Shown one piece after another: positions 42,113-51,687 of a stretch of DNA of 64,000 bases. The notes under the pieces are model-generated. The model worked only from the letters and a program-made list of their open reading frames with translations. It was not told the origin of the DNA and searched no databases. The position numbers were made by a program, and so were the translations under genes. Source of the stretch: Neisseria uirgultaei (lineage in GTDB: Bacteria > Pseudomonadota > Gammaproteobacteria > Burkholderiales > Neisseriaceae); the NCBI RefSeq assembly GCF_962719845.1, contig NZ_CAUIYF010000001.1, forward strand, positions 124,001-188,000, read 5' to 3'. The first letter of the stretch is position 1. Each line of letters begins with the position of its first letter.

Positions 42113-42577
42113 ATGAATAAAGAAACAGCAGAAGAAATACAATGCGGATTTGAATATTTGGCCTTCGATGATCTTACTCCGATATCTTTTGCACCACTAG
42201 GGCGCGAACCGCAAACATGGCAATGGCAATTTGCAGTTGAATTTATATATCGACTATTAGTATGTGAATTGGCTATTTTATGGCCTTTTACATTTGATAA
42301 AAAACAAGAGATATTCATGTTTTGCCAAGAATTTGCAAAACAAAATCCTTTTGGTATGGAAAATAATGAATTATGGTATTCTGGGGAAATTACATTAACA
42401 AAAAAAGGTTTGGATTTAGTTAAATTTTATATTCCCGAACTATTCGAATGCGAAGATTTGCCATTTGAGCTTAATCATTCGTTCATTCTAGCGCTAGAAT
42501 CTATTTTTTCAGATTATGAAGTTCCATGGGAGGAAAATAATCCATTAATACCTATAAAAATATTAGATAATAAATAA
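42113..42577 (+). CDS. Unknown AT-rich protein (154 aa)
   Basis: Soluble, acidic and rich in Phe, Trp and Glu (EPQTWQWQFAVEFIYRLLVCELAILWPF). The composition resembles immunity proteins of polymorphic toxin systems, but I cannot assign a family. It interrupts what should be the 5' half of the RAYT gene. Confidence 0.55.
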   Translation: MNKETAEEIQCGFEYLAFDDLTPISFAPLGREPQTWQWQFAVEFIYRLLVCELAILWPFTFDKKQEIFMFCQEFAKQNPFGMENNELWYSGEITLTKKGLDLVKFYIPELFECEDLPFELNHSFILALESIFSDYEVPWEENNPLIPIKILDNK

Positions 42578-42894
42578 ATTACGTAGGTAGGCTCAAAATT
42601 TCTTCAGAGACGATTAAGAAGCAAGCTATAGCCCGTATGAAATCTAAACTCAACAAGTAAGCCGTAGCCCGCATAAAATCTTTAGTTTTCCGTAGGTCGT
42701 ACTCTCGAATCCGACATTTTGGGCATTGCTGCAATGGATTGCAATGACAGGAACGTTAAAGATTTTGTCGGATACAAGTATCTAACCTACGCTTGCTGTG
42801 TTGGTTGGGTGGTAGGGGGTAAGCCGCAGGCAGGCACGCGGTTTTGGGCGGTTGGGGACGACGTGTGTGGTGGAGCCGCACATATTGCATTTGC
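42578..42894. repeat. REP-rich spacer
   Basis: Contains two REP variants (42696-42715, 42767-42786) and two copies of the AAGC(C/T)GTAGCCCG unit. A 63-codon frame at 42719-42910 exists but is made largely of REP-linked sequence and lacks a ribosome site. Confidence 0.6.
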
Positions 42895-43779
42895 TTACAT
42901 TAAGCCATAATATTTTGAAATCGCATTAGTTAATATTCCTGCAATAGTACCTACTGAAACATCAATTGCACCGGTAGAAGCCTTTGTAATAATATTGCCA
43001 ATCCATGCACTTACTTTTGAGCCGAATTTTTTATCTGTGGGCTGACCATCTTCTATCAGTGCATTTCGTAAATCTTCTAATTCGGCAGATGGAATCCCGT
43101 TTTTTGCTAAAAAGTTAGCCAGTTCATTGAAATTTTCTTTTTCAATATGAATACCGTCTTGAATATTTTGCTGAACATTACCGCCAAAAATATCCCCAAT
43201 AAACCCTTGCATATTCTGAATATTGAATTGGTTTGACATTGCTTTCTCCTGTTCTGATTTTGTAAATTGGATACCGTCTCCTAAAATGCCTTCCTCTTCC
43301 AGTCGTAATGCCCAATCTAAAATTAGTTGTCTTACTTTTGATTGAATATTCATTAAGTTAATTGGATGAATAATTATTTTAGGTTCAAGTGGAAATGGAG
43401 TATCTTGTAAATTCATTAAAAACTGTTTTTCTTTACTAGATAGAATTCGTATAAAATTATTATTTTTTGTTTTTAGTAAGTTTCTTATTTCGCTAATTGA
43501 TGAGGTATATTCAACTCTTGTTACTCGTTCTCTCAATTCATCAGGAAGCATAAATGGAACATCGCCACGATAAGGGTTAAAAGCTTTTAACTCTCCATAA
43601 AATATTCTATATTTTGGTAAATTTTTTGATGAATAACCTTGTAATTCATTATTACACCATTCAGTTAATTCATTAATTTTTAATTTTCTTGCAACCATTA
43701 ATGTTTTAATCACTAACTCTTCTACATCACTATTTGGATTGGCAGCTAGGCTTTGGAGTTCTAAAATAATAGAAGTCAT
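42895..43779 (-). CDS. AbiTii-domain protein, putative phage defence
   Basis: 294 residues. The N-terminal 110 residues fit the AbiTii domain (LQSLAANPNSDVEELVIKTLMVARKLKINELTEWCNNELQGY … YRIFYGELKAFNPYRG), named for an abortive-infection association. The C-terminal part ends in a Gly/Ile-rich segment (IGNIITKASTGAIDVSVGTIAGILTN) that may contact membrane. AT-rich. Defence function is inferred from the family name and island context. Confidence 0.75.
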   Translation of the reverse strand: MTSIILELQSLAANPNSDVEELVIKTLMVARKLKINELTEWCNNELQGYSSKNLPKYRIFYGELKAFNPYRGDVPFMLPDELRERVTRVEYTSSISEIRNLLKTKNNNFIRILSSKEKQFLMNLQDTPFPLEPKIIIHPINLMNIQSKVRQLILDWALRLEEEGILGDGIQFTKSEQEKAMSNQFNIQNMQGFIGDIFGGNVQQNIQDGIHIEKENFNELANFLAKNGIPSAELEDLRNALIEDGQPTDKKFGSKVSAWIGNIITKASTGAIDVSVGTIAGILTNAISKYYGLM

Positions 43780-43814
43780 TTAATTAATCTCCATGTTAAA
43801 TAAAAATAATAAAA

Positions 43815-45842
43815 TTATTCCGCCCCAAACAACAAACTCTCTTTAATATTCCGAATCCTATCCCTCAATACCGCCGCCTCTTCAAACTGCAAATCCCTAG
43901 CTGCCTGCTGCATGGCTTTTTCCAGTTTGGCGATTTCTTTAATCGCGTCTTCTTCGTTGTGGATTTCGCCGACTTTAACTTTGTTTTTGCCTTTCAGACG
44001 GCCTTTTCCGCCGTCTTCTTCGTGGTACACGCCGTCGATGATGTCTTTGACCTGTTTTTTAATCTGCTGCGGCACAATGCCGTGTTCTTCGTTGAATTTC
44101 ATCTGTTTTTCGCGTCGGCGTTCGGTTTCGTCGATGGCGGCTTTCATGGAGTCGGTGATTTTGTCGGCGTACAGGATGGCGACGCCGTTCACGTTGCGCG
44201 CGGCGCGGCCTATGGTTTGAATCAGGCTGCGGTGGGAGCGCAGGAAGCCTTCTTTGTCGGCGTCGAGGATGGCGACGAGGGAGACTTCGGGGATGTCCAA
44301 GCCTTCACGCAAGAGGTTGATGCCGACCAGCACGTCAAACAGACCGAGCCGTAAATCTCTAATGATTTCAACGCGTTCTACGGTGTCGATGTCGCTGTGC
44401 AGATAACGCACTTTAATGCCGAGTTCGCTGTAATAGTCGGTGAGTTGCTCCGCCATGCGTTTGGTGAGGGTGGTAACGAGTACGCGTTCGCCTTTTTGGA
44501 TGCGGTCGTTGATTTCGCTCATTAAGTCATCGACTTGGGTGGCGACGGGGCGGATGATGATTTGGGGATCGACCAGCCCCGTGGGGCGGACGACTTGTTC
44601 GACGACTTGTCCGGCGTGTTCTTCTTCGTATTTGGCGGGGGTGGCGGAAACGAAGATGGTTTGCGGCATGACTTTTTCAAATTCGTGGAATTTGAGCGGG
44701 CGGTTGTCGCGGGCGGAAGGCAGGCGGAAGCCGTAGTCTACGAGGTTTTGCTTGCGCGATGCGTCGCCTTTGTACATGCCGCCGATTTGGGTAACGGTAA
44801 CGTGGCTTTCGTCGATGAACATGATGGCGTTGTCGGGCAGGTAGTCCATCAGCGTGGGCGGCGGTTCGCCTTCTTTTTTGCCGGAGAAGTGGCGGGAGTA
44901 GTTTTCAATGCCTTTGCAGAAGCCCATTTCGTAGAGCATTTCGAGGTCGAAACGGGTGCGTTGTTCGATGCGTTGTTGCTCAACAGGGCGTTGTTCGCGA
45001 GCGAAAAATTCGATACGTTCGCGCAATTCTTCTTTGATGGACTCGCAGGCGCGCAAGACGGTGTCGCGCGGGGTAACGTAGTGGCTGGACGGGAAGACGG
45101 TGTAGCGGCCGACGCGTTGGATAAGGCTGCCTGAAAGCGGGTCAAACATATCGAGGCGGTCGATTTCGTCGTCAAACAGGCTGATGCGCAAGGCGTTTTC
45201 GGAGCTTTCGGCGGGGTACACGTCAATCACGTCGCCGCGCACGCGGAAGCTGCCGCGTTTGAAATCCAAATCGCCGCGTTCGTACTGCATGGAAACGAGC
45301 GTGGCGATGATGTCGCGCTGCTCGATGGTGTCGCCTTCTTTGACGGACAACACCATTTGCTGATACTCGGTCGGGTCGCCGATACCGTAAATGGCGGACA
45401 CGGTGGCGACGATAATCACGTCGTCGCGCGTCATCAGGTTTTTGGTGGCGGAAAGGCGCATCTGCTCGATGTGTTCGTTGATCGCGCTGTCTTTTTCAAT
45501 GAACAAATCTCGGCTGGGCACATAGGCTTCGGGCTGGTAATAGTCGTAGTAGGACACGAAATATTCCACCGCGTTTTCGGGGAAAAACTCGCGCATTTCG
45601 GCGTAGAGCTGGGCGGCAAGGGTTTTGTTATGCGCCATGATGATGGCGGGTCGGCCGCTTTGGGCGATGACGTTCGCCATGGTGTAGGTTTTGCCCGAAC
45701 CGGTTACGCCGAGCAGGGTTTGATAGGCAAGGCCGTCTGAAAGCCCTTCGAGCAGGCCGGCAATGGCGGTGGGCTGGTCGCCTGCGGGCGGGAATGGCTG
45801 GTGGAGTTTGAAGGGGGAATCGGGGTATCGGATAACTTCCAT
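43815..45842 (-). CDS. uvrB: UvrABC excinuclease subunit B
   Basis: Helicase-like damage verifier of nucleotide excision repair; it receives DNA from UvrA and binds UvrC. 675 residues. Walker A GVTGSGKTYT, the beta-hairpin region YYDYYQPEAYVP, DESHVT, and helicase motif GINLLREGLDIPEV are clear. The C-terminal UVR helix pair (AIKEIAKLEKAMQQAARDLQFEEAAVLRDRI) binds UvrC. Start at 45842 (MEVIRYPDSPFKLHQPF). Confidence 0.98.
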   Translation of the reverse strand: MEVIRYPDSPFKLHQPFPPAGDQPTAIAGLLEGLSDGLAYQTLLGVTGSGKTYTMANVIAQSGRPAIIMAHNKTLAAQLYAEMREFFPENAVEYFVSYYDYYQPEAYVPSRDLFIEKDSAINEHIEQMRLSATKNLMTRDDVIIVATVSAIYGIGDPTEYQQMVLSVKEGDTIEQRDIIATLVSMQYERGDLDFKRGSFRVRGDVIDVYPAESSENALRISLFDDEIDRLDMFDPLSGSLIQRVGRYTVFPSSHYVTPRDTVLRACESIKEELRERIEFFAREQRPVEQQRIEQRTRFDLEMLYEMGFCKGIENYSRHFSGKKEGEPPPTLMDYLPDNAIMFIDESHVTVTQIGGMYKGDASRKQNLVDYGFRLPSARDNRPLKFHEFEKVMPQTIFVSATPAKYEEEHAGQVVEQVVRPTGLVDPQIIIRPVATQVDDLMSEINDRIQKGERVLVTTLTKRMAEQLTDYYSELGIKVRYLHSDIDTVERVEIIRDLRLGLFDVLVGINLLREGLDIPEVSLVAILDADKEGFLRSHRSLIQTIGRAARNVNGVAILYADKITDSMKAAIDETERRREKQMKFNEEHGIVPQQIKKQVKDIIDGVYHEEDGGKGRLKGKNKVKVGEIHNEEDAIKEIAKLEKAMQQAARDLQFEEAAVLRDRIRNIKESLLFGAE

Positions 45843-45902
45843 AATCTTGCCTGTGATGCGTTTGCGGACAAAGCGTGTAGTAGGGATGGGGAAGAAACGC
45901 CT

Positions 45903-45950
45903 TTCAGACGGCATGGAATAAAAGACATTCCCGACCGTATGCCGTCTGAA
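45903..45950. terminator. Facing uptake sequences between DUF1963 gene and uvrB
   Basis: TTCAGACGGCAT and ATGCCGTCTGAA face each other with a 24-nt loop. Likely terminator for the DUF1963 gene on the minus strand. Confidence 0.55.
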
Positions 45951-45951
45951 C

Positions 45952-46773
45952 TCAACCGCAATCCCAAGTGAATGCCGTTTTGGAAAAATCGCGTTTTTCC
46001 AAATCTTCGGGCGCGATAAAGAAATTGCCGATGCCCATATCGCCCCACATGATGTCTATTCCTTCGTTCTCGTCATATTCGCTTTCCAATTGGAACAGCA
46101 GTTCGTAGCCTTCCAAACTGCCGCCGCGCGGATCGTATTGGGTAAAGCAGGGATAACCGCCAATACAGTGTCCCGCCTGATTGGAAGCTTCCCGATAGTT
46201 CTCGTAAAGCCGCCAATCGTTGTTACCCGTATCCGTAACCCTTTCGAGAATCAGCTTGCGCATTTCCGGAAAAGTCCGATCGAAACGGTAATCGTCGAAA
46301 GACAGATATTGCATCTCCGGTTCGGAAAAAACCATGCGGAATTCTTCCTCTGCACCAAACGGCAGACCGACTCCGAAATCCCCGAAATCGGAATATGCCG
46401 GAAGATCCGAACACAAACCTTCCTGCCGCACTTCGCGATGGTACAAAACACGGAATCCCTTTTGGGCACGCAAGTCGTCGAAATCCATGCCCGACAAATC
46501 GTCGTAACCGTCGACAAAGAACTGGACGATGCCTTCGGTCGGATAGTCCGGCAGATGCGGCATTTGGGCAAAGTTGATTTGCGCCAACAGGGAAAGCGGT
46601 TGTCCTTGGTCGTTTTGGGGATATTCCATACCCTCCAGCAGATAAGGTCTGCCGCCGACCTTGCTGTCCCACAGTTCTACTGTCTCTTTCTTCAAAGAAA
46701 AACGCACGACGGGTTTTGCCGTGGCTGCAATTTTCTCTGCAAACGGTTCAAATTCCGGTAAAAAATCAGTCAT
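45952..46773 (-). CDS. DUF1963 (YwqG-like) protein
   Basis: 273 residues. KVGGRPYLLEGMEYPQNDQGQPLSLLAQINFAQMPHLPDYP is the family core, as is the later HCIGGYPCFTQYDPR. The function of the family is not established. AGGACAGGTT precedes the start at 46773. It is soluble with no signal peptide. Confidence 0.85.
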   Translation of the reverse strand: MTDFLPEFEPFAEKIAATAKPVVRFSLKKETVELWDSKVGGRPYLLEGMEYPQNDQGQPLSLLAQINFAQMPHLPDYPTEGIVQFFVDGYDDLSGMDFDDLRAQKGFRVLYHREVRQEGLCSDLPAYSDFGDFGVGLPFGAEEEFRMVFSEPEMQYLSFDDYRFDRTFPEMRKLILERVTDTGNNDWRLYENYREASNQAGHCIGGYPCFTQYDPRGGSLEGYELLFQLESEYDENEGIDIMWGDMGIGNFFIAPEDLEKRDFSKTAFTWDCG

Positions 46774-46795
46774 AACCTGTCCTTTCAAACATAAT

Positions 46796-46824
46796 ATGCC
46801 GTCTGAAATCCTTTCAGACGGCAT
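46796..46824. terminator. Inverted DUS terminator after ctp
   Basis: ATGCCGTCTGAAA and TTTCAGACGGCAT face each other with a three-base loop, between the minus-strand ctp gene and the next. Confidence 0.75.
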
Positions 46825-46833
46825 CGTCAAAAC

Positions 46834-48318
46834 CTACTTCTTATCTTTTTTATCTTTCTTATCCTTATTTGAAACCGGCTTTTTCGCCGCCAGCCCCAAA
46901 GACTTCTGCCACTGCTCGGGCGACTTGACCAAATCCAAAGCCTTGCGCAACTGCTCATCTTTGGCAGGGTTGGGAATCCGCCTTGAAGACAAATCTTCAT
47001 CCTTTTTCTTTTTGCCTTTTTCTTTTGCAGCGGGTTTATCCGCATTTTCTTCAACCGGCACGGCAAGGGTTTCGCTGTTCACATCCTCGCCACCCAAGGG
47101 ATTGCCGATGTGTCCGACCAAATCCGCCTCACGGCTTTCAAAAGTGCGTTCCTTATCCTTCACCTCGACATCGGGAACAATCCCCTGCGCCTGAATGGAA
47201 CGGTCGTTCGGCGTGTAATACAGGGCGGTCGTCAACTTGACCGCACTGCCGTTGGACAAGGGAATCAAAGTCTGAACCGAACCTTTGCCGAAGCTCTGCG
47301 TACCGACAATCACCGCGCGTTTGTGGTCCTGCAATGCACCTGCAACAATTTCCGAGGCGGAAGCCGAACCCGAATTGACCAACACCGTCATCGGAACGGT
47401 TTTCAACTCGACAGGAATGCCCGCCAAAGGATCGCCGCCCATACCGTACATATAATCTTCGGGAACGGCTTTCAGTACCATGCCGTCTTTGCCGTCGCGT
47501 CCCTTGGTGCTGACGACGACCGACTCGGACGGCAGAAATGCCGCCGACACGCCGACCGCGCCGGTCAAAAGCCCTCCGGGGTCGTCGCGCAAATCCAACA
47601 CCAGCCCCTTGAGCGGTCTGCCTTTGTTTTCCTTTACCAGCTCTTTTGCGGCGGTATTGACGCTTTCGACCGTCTTCTCTTGGAACTGGGAGACGCGGAT
47701 ATAGCCGTAATCCGGCTCGAGCAAATAATGGCGGACGCTTTTCACTTTAATGATGGCGCGCGTCAGGTTGACGACTATCGGCTTGTCGGCATTTTTACGC
47801 GACAGCGTCAAAGTAATCTTCGTACCCGGCTTACCCCTCATTTTTTTAACCGCTTCGCTGACCGTCATCCCGCGCGTCGAAACATTATCGATTTTCACAA
47901 TGAAATCGCCGCTTTTCACCCCCGCCCGTTCCGCAGGCGTGTCCTCAATCGGCGAAACCACTTTGACAAAACCGTCTTCCTGCCCGATTTCCATCCCCAA
48001 GCCGCCAAATTCGCCGCTGGTCGATTCCTTCATTTCCGCATAACCTTTTTTATCCATATATTCGGAATGCGGATCCAAACCGGCCACCATACCCTTCATC
48101 GCACCTTCAAACAAATCGGCATCGGGTTTGTCCTGATAATAGTTTGCCTTGATTTGACCGTAAACCTCCGCCATTGTGCGGATGGATTGCACCGGCAGGA
48201 CTTCGTTATCCCGCCTGTCCTTCTCGGCGGCAAAACCCTGCACCGCCAGACTGACGGCAACGCCGCTGATTGCGCCCAGGGTATAAAGTGCGATTTTCTT
48301 GAAAACAGGTTTCGACAT
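46834..48318 (-). CDS. ctp: Carboxy-terminal processing protease (S41)
   Basis: Periplasmic serine protease. N-terminal signal or anchor (KKIALYTLGAISGVAVSLAVQGFAA). PDZ domain at about residues 100-180 (GLGMEIGQEDGFVKVVSPIEDTPAERAG). Catalytic serine in NSGSASASEIVAGALQD and lysine in VGTQSFGKGSVQT. The C-terminus is Lys-rich (NKDKKDKKDKK), unusual but common in neisserial Ctp. Gene next to envC-like gene, as in other proteobacteria. Confidence 0.95.
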   Translation of the reverse strand: MSKPVFKKIALYTLGAISGVAVSLAVQGFAAEKDRRDNEVLPVQSIRTMAEVYGQIKANYYQDKPDADLFEGAMKGMVAGLDPHSEYMDKKGYAEMKESTSGEFGGLGMEIGQEDGFVKVVSPIEDTPAERAGVKSGDFIVKIDNVSTRGMTVSEAVKKMRGKPGTKITLTLSRKNADKPIVVNLTRAIIKVKSVRHYLLEPDYGYIRVSQFQEKTVESVNTAAKELVKENKGRPLKGLVLDLRDDPGGLLTGAVGVSAAFLPSESVVVSTKGRDGKDGMVLKAVPEDYMYGMGGDPLAGIPVELKTVPMTVLVNSGSASASEIVAGALQDHKRAVIVGTQSFGKGSVQTLIPLSNGSAVKLTTALYYTPNDRSIQAQGIVPDVEVKDKERTFESREADLVGHIGNPLGGEDVNSETLAVPVEENADKPAAKEKGKKKKDEDLSSRRIPNPAKDEQLRKALDLVKSPEQWQKSLGLAAKKPVSNKDKKDKKDKK

Positions 48319-48453
48319 TCTTCTTTAACTTTCTCTCTTGATTTTCCGAAAACGGAAACGCAGCCATTGAAAACGTATTGAAAACGGCAGGATTTGCAAC
48401 GGGATGCGCCGCAGCGGACAATCCGCGCAAAACCTGCCTTTTTATTTTCCCAA

Positions 48454-50250
48454 TCAACGTATCCAGCTCGAAGGGTTCAACACCTGACCTTGATAACGTA
48501 TTTGCAGGTAAAGCCCCTCTTCCCCGTCCGGCAGCGACCCGCTCGTGCCGATTTTGCTTCCCGCAGAAACCGGCTGCCCCTTGCCGGCGGAAATTTCGCT
48601 CAAACCGGCATAGATGCTGATGTAGTTCTCGCCATGATCGACCACGACCACTTTGCCGTAGCCGTCCAACTCGTCCGCATAGCTTACCGTTCCCGGCGCA
48701 ATGCTTTCAACCGTTGCAGGTGCAGTGGAATAGAACACGCCTTTCCAAACATCGCCGCCGTTGCGGTTTTTCCCGAAAAGTCCGGTTGGCACACCGTCAA
48801 CCGGTTTTTTCAAACGTCCCTGCATGCGGCTGAAACTGTCGGCACTGCCGATACCCATAACCGGAGGGGCTTGGATGTTCCTGTCTTCGGCAGTCAGGTT
48901 GGACATTGCCGCACGTCGTGCCTCAGCCTGCTGCTGCGCCGCTTCTTTTTCTTTTCTGGCTTTTTCGGCAGCCGCCAGTCTGGCTTCCGCCAGTTTTCTT
49001 TTTGCTTCCGCATCCTGAATGCGGTGTTCGGCCTTTTTCTTCTCCAAACTGCTCAAAAGATGGTTCAATTGCTGTTCGTTTTCTTTCTGTTCCAGCAGTT
49101 TTTGGGCATCTTTGGCGATTTTGGCATTTTGCCTGCGGCTCTCCGCCTGTTCCGCCGCGTCGCTTACACCCTGTTTTTTCAGCAGGGACTGCACGTTTGC
49201 CTGAATCTTTTTCAAATACGCCAGCTCGTTGTTGATTTTCTGCTCTTGCGCCGCCAATGCCTTCTGCTGCTTTTCCAAATCCTTGACGACTTCCCGATTG
49301 GAGGCGTTCACATAACGCGTATAGCGCAAAAAGCGGTTTTTCTGACCCGGTTCGGCATTTTTCAGGAACAGGGCGACCGCATTCGGCTGGCTGTTTTTAT
49401 AGTTCCCCGATACGAAACGGGAAATCTGCGCTTTCGCGCCGGCAACTTCCGTTTTCAAACGGTTTAGCTCGGCATTGAGGTTTTGAAACTTGTCCCAAGC
49501 CTCGCGCTGTTTGCGGTTGACGGAAGCAAGGTTGCCGCGCGCCTGACGGATACGCTCTTGGCGGATACGCTCTTCCTGAAGCTGTTTGAGGGAATTGCTG
49601 ACATGAAGCAGCATTCCTTCGCTTTGTTTGAGCAGGGCTTTTTTGTTTTCGACATCATTGGTGGCAGCGGCAACGGCGGTCTTCAATTCGTCGGAATCGG
49701 TTTTGGCATTTTTCTCTTCCGTGTGTTTTTTGTTCTGTTTCACTGCTTTGCCGTCCTTGTCGGTACGGTCTTTTTTATTTGCAGAAACAGTGTCTTTGTC
49801 CGACTTGCCGCCCTTACGCGGATTGTCCTGTCCTTTTGCCTCTTTTTTGCCTTGTTTGTTTTCAGGCTGTGTTTTTGCGTTTTTTTCTTTGGATTCGGGC
49901 ACAGGCTTGCCATATGCCTTTTTGTGTTCCGCCTTCGATTCTTTATCCTCTCCGCGTCCTTTGAGCGCAGACTGCTTGGATGTTGCCTCCTTCTCTGCTT
50001 CTTTGCGGTTTTTGGCGTTTTTTCTGGACTCTTTGCCCTCTTTTTCCTCCTCTTTGCCACCTGTTTTTTTATCTCTCACTGCGGCATTTTTGCCTTTTTC
50101 TTTTTTGCCTTCCGCCGCTTCTGGCTGTTCTTTTTTGTTCTTCGCCTGTTTTTTCACTTCGGCGGAACGGTTGTGTGCCGCGTTGTGGGCGGCAACGACG
50201 GGCGTGGAAAAAACGAGCATCAGGGCAAGCAGGAGGGGTTTGTAGCGCAT
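48454..50250 (-). CDS. EnvC/NlpD-like amidase activator with degenerate LytM domain
   Basis: 598 residues. Signal peptide (LLLALMLVFSTPVVAA), then a very Lys/Glu-rich low-complexity stretch of about 165 residues, a coiled coil at about 190-420 and a C-terminal LytM (M23) domain with GVFYSTAPATVESIAPGTVSYADELDGYGKVV. The metal-binding HxH is replaced (SIYAGLSEI), so it should act as an activator of cell-wall amidases rather than as a peptidase. The long charged region is much longer than in E. coli EnvC. Confidence 0.88.
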   Translation of the reverse strand: MRYKPLLLALMLVFSTPVVAAHNAAHNRSAEVKKQAKNKKEQPEAAEGKKEKGKNAAVRDKKTGGKEEEKEGKESRKNAKNRKEAEKEATSKQSALKGRGEDKESKAEHKKAYGKPVPESKEKNAKTQPENKQGKKEAKGQDNPRKGGKSDKDTVSANKKDRTDKDGKAVKQNKKHTEEKNAKTDSDELKTAVAAATNDVENKKALLKQSEGMLLHVSNSLKQLQEERIRQERIRQARGNLASVNRKQREAWDKFQNLNAELNRLKTEVAGAKAQISRFVSGNYKNSQPNAVALFLKNAEPGQKNRFLRYTRYVNASNREVVKDLEKQQKALAAQEQKINNELAYLKKIQANVQSLLKKQGVSDAAEQAESRRQNAKIAKDAQKLLEQKENEQQLNHLLSSLEKKKAEHRIQDAEAKRKLAEARLAAAEKARKEKEAAQQQAEARRAAMSNLTAEDRNIQAPPVMGIGSADSFSRMQGRLKKPVDGVPTGLFGKNRNGGDVWKGVFYSTAPATVESIAPGTVSYADELDGYGKVVVVDHGENYISIYAGLSEISAGKGQPVSAGSKIGTSGSLPDGEEGLYLQIRYQGQVLNPSSWIR

Positions 50251-50575
50251 GGTTCGGCCTTCGGAAAAAGTTGGATAATACTGAAGGCTGCACGAAAGCA
50301 GCCGGACGTTTGGATTATACTGTCAGTTATGCCGTCTGAAAATGCCGTTTGCCCAATCTTGCACCTTCTTTGCACAGACACTTGCAATCGGTTCAAACAG
50401 CCTTATATTGTGCGGCATATTTTCAATGCTGCAACGGATATTGTGTTCCGACATACAGGGTAGCACATTAAGCCGCGTACCGTATGTTGCCCGATTCGGG
50501 AGCGTGCGCCCATCCAAACAAAGCAAGCCCTGCCGCCTTCCGGAAAACGGTGATTCAACCGATAAGGAAATTTTG
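50251..50575 (+). other. Intergenic region before creA
   Basis: About 325 bp between the divergent envC-like and creA genes. An uptake sequence lies at 50330-50341. No confident promoter seen. Confidence 0.4.
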
Positions 50576-51136
50576 ATGAACAGACTGCTACTGCTGTCTG
50601 CCGCTGTTCTGCTGACTGCCTGCGGCAGCGGCGAAACCGATAAAATCGGACGGGTCAGCACCGTTTTCAATATGCTGGGCAAAAACGACCGTATCGAAGT
50701 GGAAGGATTCGACGATCCCGACGTTCGAGGGGTTGCCTGTTATATTTCGTATGCAAAAAAAGGCGGTTTGAAGGAAATGGTCAATTTGGAAGAGGACGCG
50801 TCCGACGCATCGGTTTCGTGCGTTCAGACGGCATCTTCGATTTCTTTTGACGAAACCGCCGTACGCAAACCGAAAGAAGTTTTCAAGCGCGGTACGAGCT
50901 TCGCGTTCAAGAGCCGACAGATTATCCGTTATTATGATCCGAAACGTAAAACTTTCGCTTATTTGGTTTACAGCGATAAAATCGTCCAAGGTTCTCCGAA
51001 AAATTCCTTAAGTGCAGTTTCCTGTTTCGGCAGCGGCATACCGCAAACCGACGGGGTGCAAACCGATACTTCCGGCAAACTGCTTGCCGGCACCTGCATT
51101 ATTTCCAACCCGATAGAAAATCCCGACAAACGCTGA
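50576..51136 (+). CDS. creA: CreA-family lipoprotein
   Basis: MNRLLLLSAAVLLTACGSG is a lipoprotein signal with lipobox LTAC. The rest has the CreA pattern: KIGRVSTVFNMLGKNDRIEVEGFDDPDVRGVACYIS, then EDASDASVSCVQ, KRGTSFAFKSRQIIRYYD and YLVYSDKIVQGSPKN. Function not known. AAGGAAATTTTG precedes the start at 50576. It runs toward yqgE with a two-base gap. Confidence 0.9.
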   Translation: MNRLLLLSAAVLLTACGSGETDKIGRVSTVFNMLGKNDRIEVEGFDDPDVRGVACYISYAKKGGLKEMVNLEEDASDASVSCVQTASSISFDETAVRKPKEVFKRGTSFAFKSRQIIRYYDPKRKTFAYLVYSDKIVQGSPKNSLSAVSCFGSGIPQTDGVQTDTSGKLLAGTCIISNPIENPDKR

Positions 51137-51138
51137 TT

Positions 51139-51687
51139 ATGAACCTGTCCAACCACTTTCTCGTCGCCATGCCCGATATGGAAGACGCGTTTTTTGCACA
51201 ATCGGTCGTCTATATCTGCAAACACGATGAAGACGGCGCACTCGGCATCGCCATCAACAAACCCTCTCCGATTACGATGGACATGATTTTTTCCGCCACC
51301 GGCAAAAACATCCCCATGCGGATGCAGCACGACAGCGTGATGATGGGCGGGCCGGTGCAAGTCGAGCGAGGTTATGTCGTGCATACCCCGATCGGCAACT
51401 GGCAAAGCAGCATCGGCGTTTCAGACGGCATCGCGCTGACCTCTTCCCGCGATGTGCTTGAAAACATTTCACGCGAAGGTGCGGTTGACAAAGCCTTGAT
51501 CAGCATAGGCTATTCGAGCTGGAGCAAAGGGCAGCTCGAACGCGAACTTGCCGACAATGCGTGGCTGACCGTTCCCGCCGACGAACACATCCTGTTCGAC
51601 ATCCCCTACGAACACCGTTACGCCGCCGCATTCGCCAAACTCGGCATCGACCCGCTCGCCCTGTTTTCGGGAGCCGGTCATGCATAA
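51139..51687 (+). CDS. yqgE: YqgE/AlgH family protein
   Basis: 182 residues. The family signature is plain: NHFLVAMPDMEDAFFAQSVVYICKHDEDGALGIAINKP, then GGPVQVERGYVVHT and the C-terminal WSKGQLERELADNAWLTVPA. Gene order yqgE-ruvX is conserved in proteobacteria. It overlaps ruvX by eight bases. Biochemical function unknown. Confidence 0.93.
   Translation: MNLSNHFLVAMPDMEDAFFAQSVVYICKHDEDGALGIAINKPSPITMDMIFSATGKNIPMRMQHDSVMMGGPVQVERGYVVHTPIGNWQSSIGVSDGIALTSSRDVLENISREGAVDKALISIGYSSWSKGQLERELADNAWLTVPADEHILFDIPYEHRYAAAFAKLGIDPLALFSGAGHA

Noticed and set aside
42719..42910. 63-codon frame MGIAAMDCNDRN…
   Set aside because: Consists largely of REP-linked repeat sequence, no ribosome site, and overlaps the end of the AbiTii gene.
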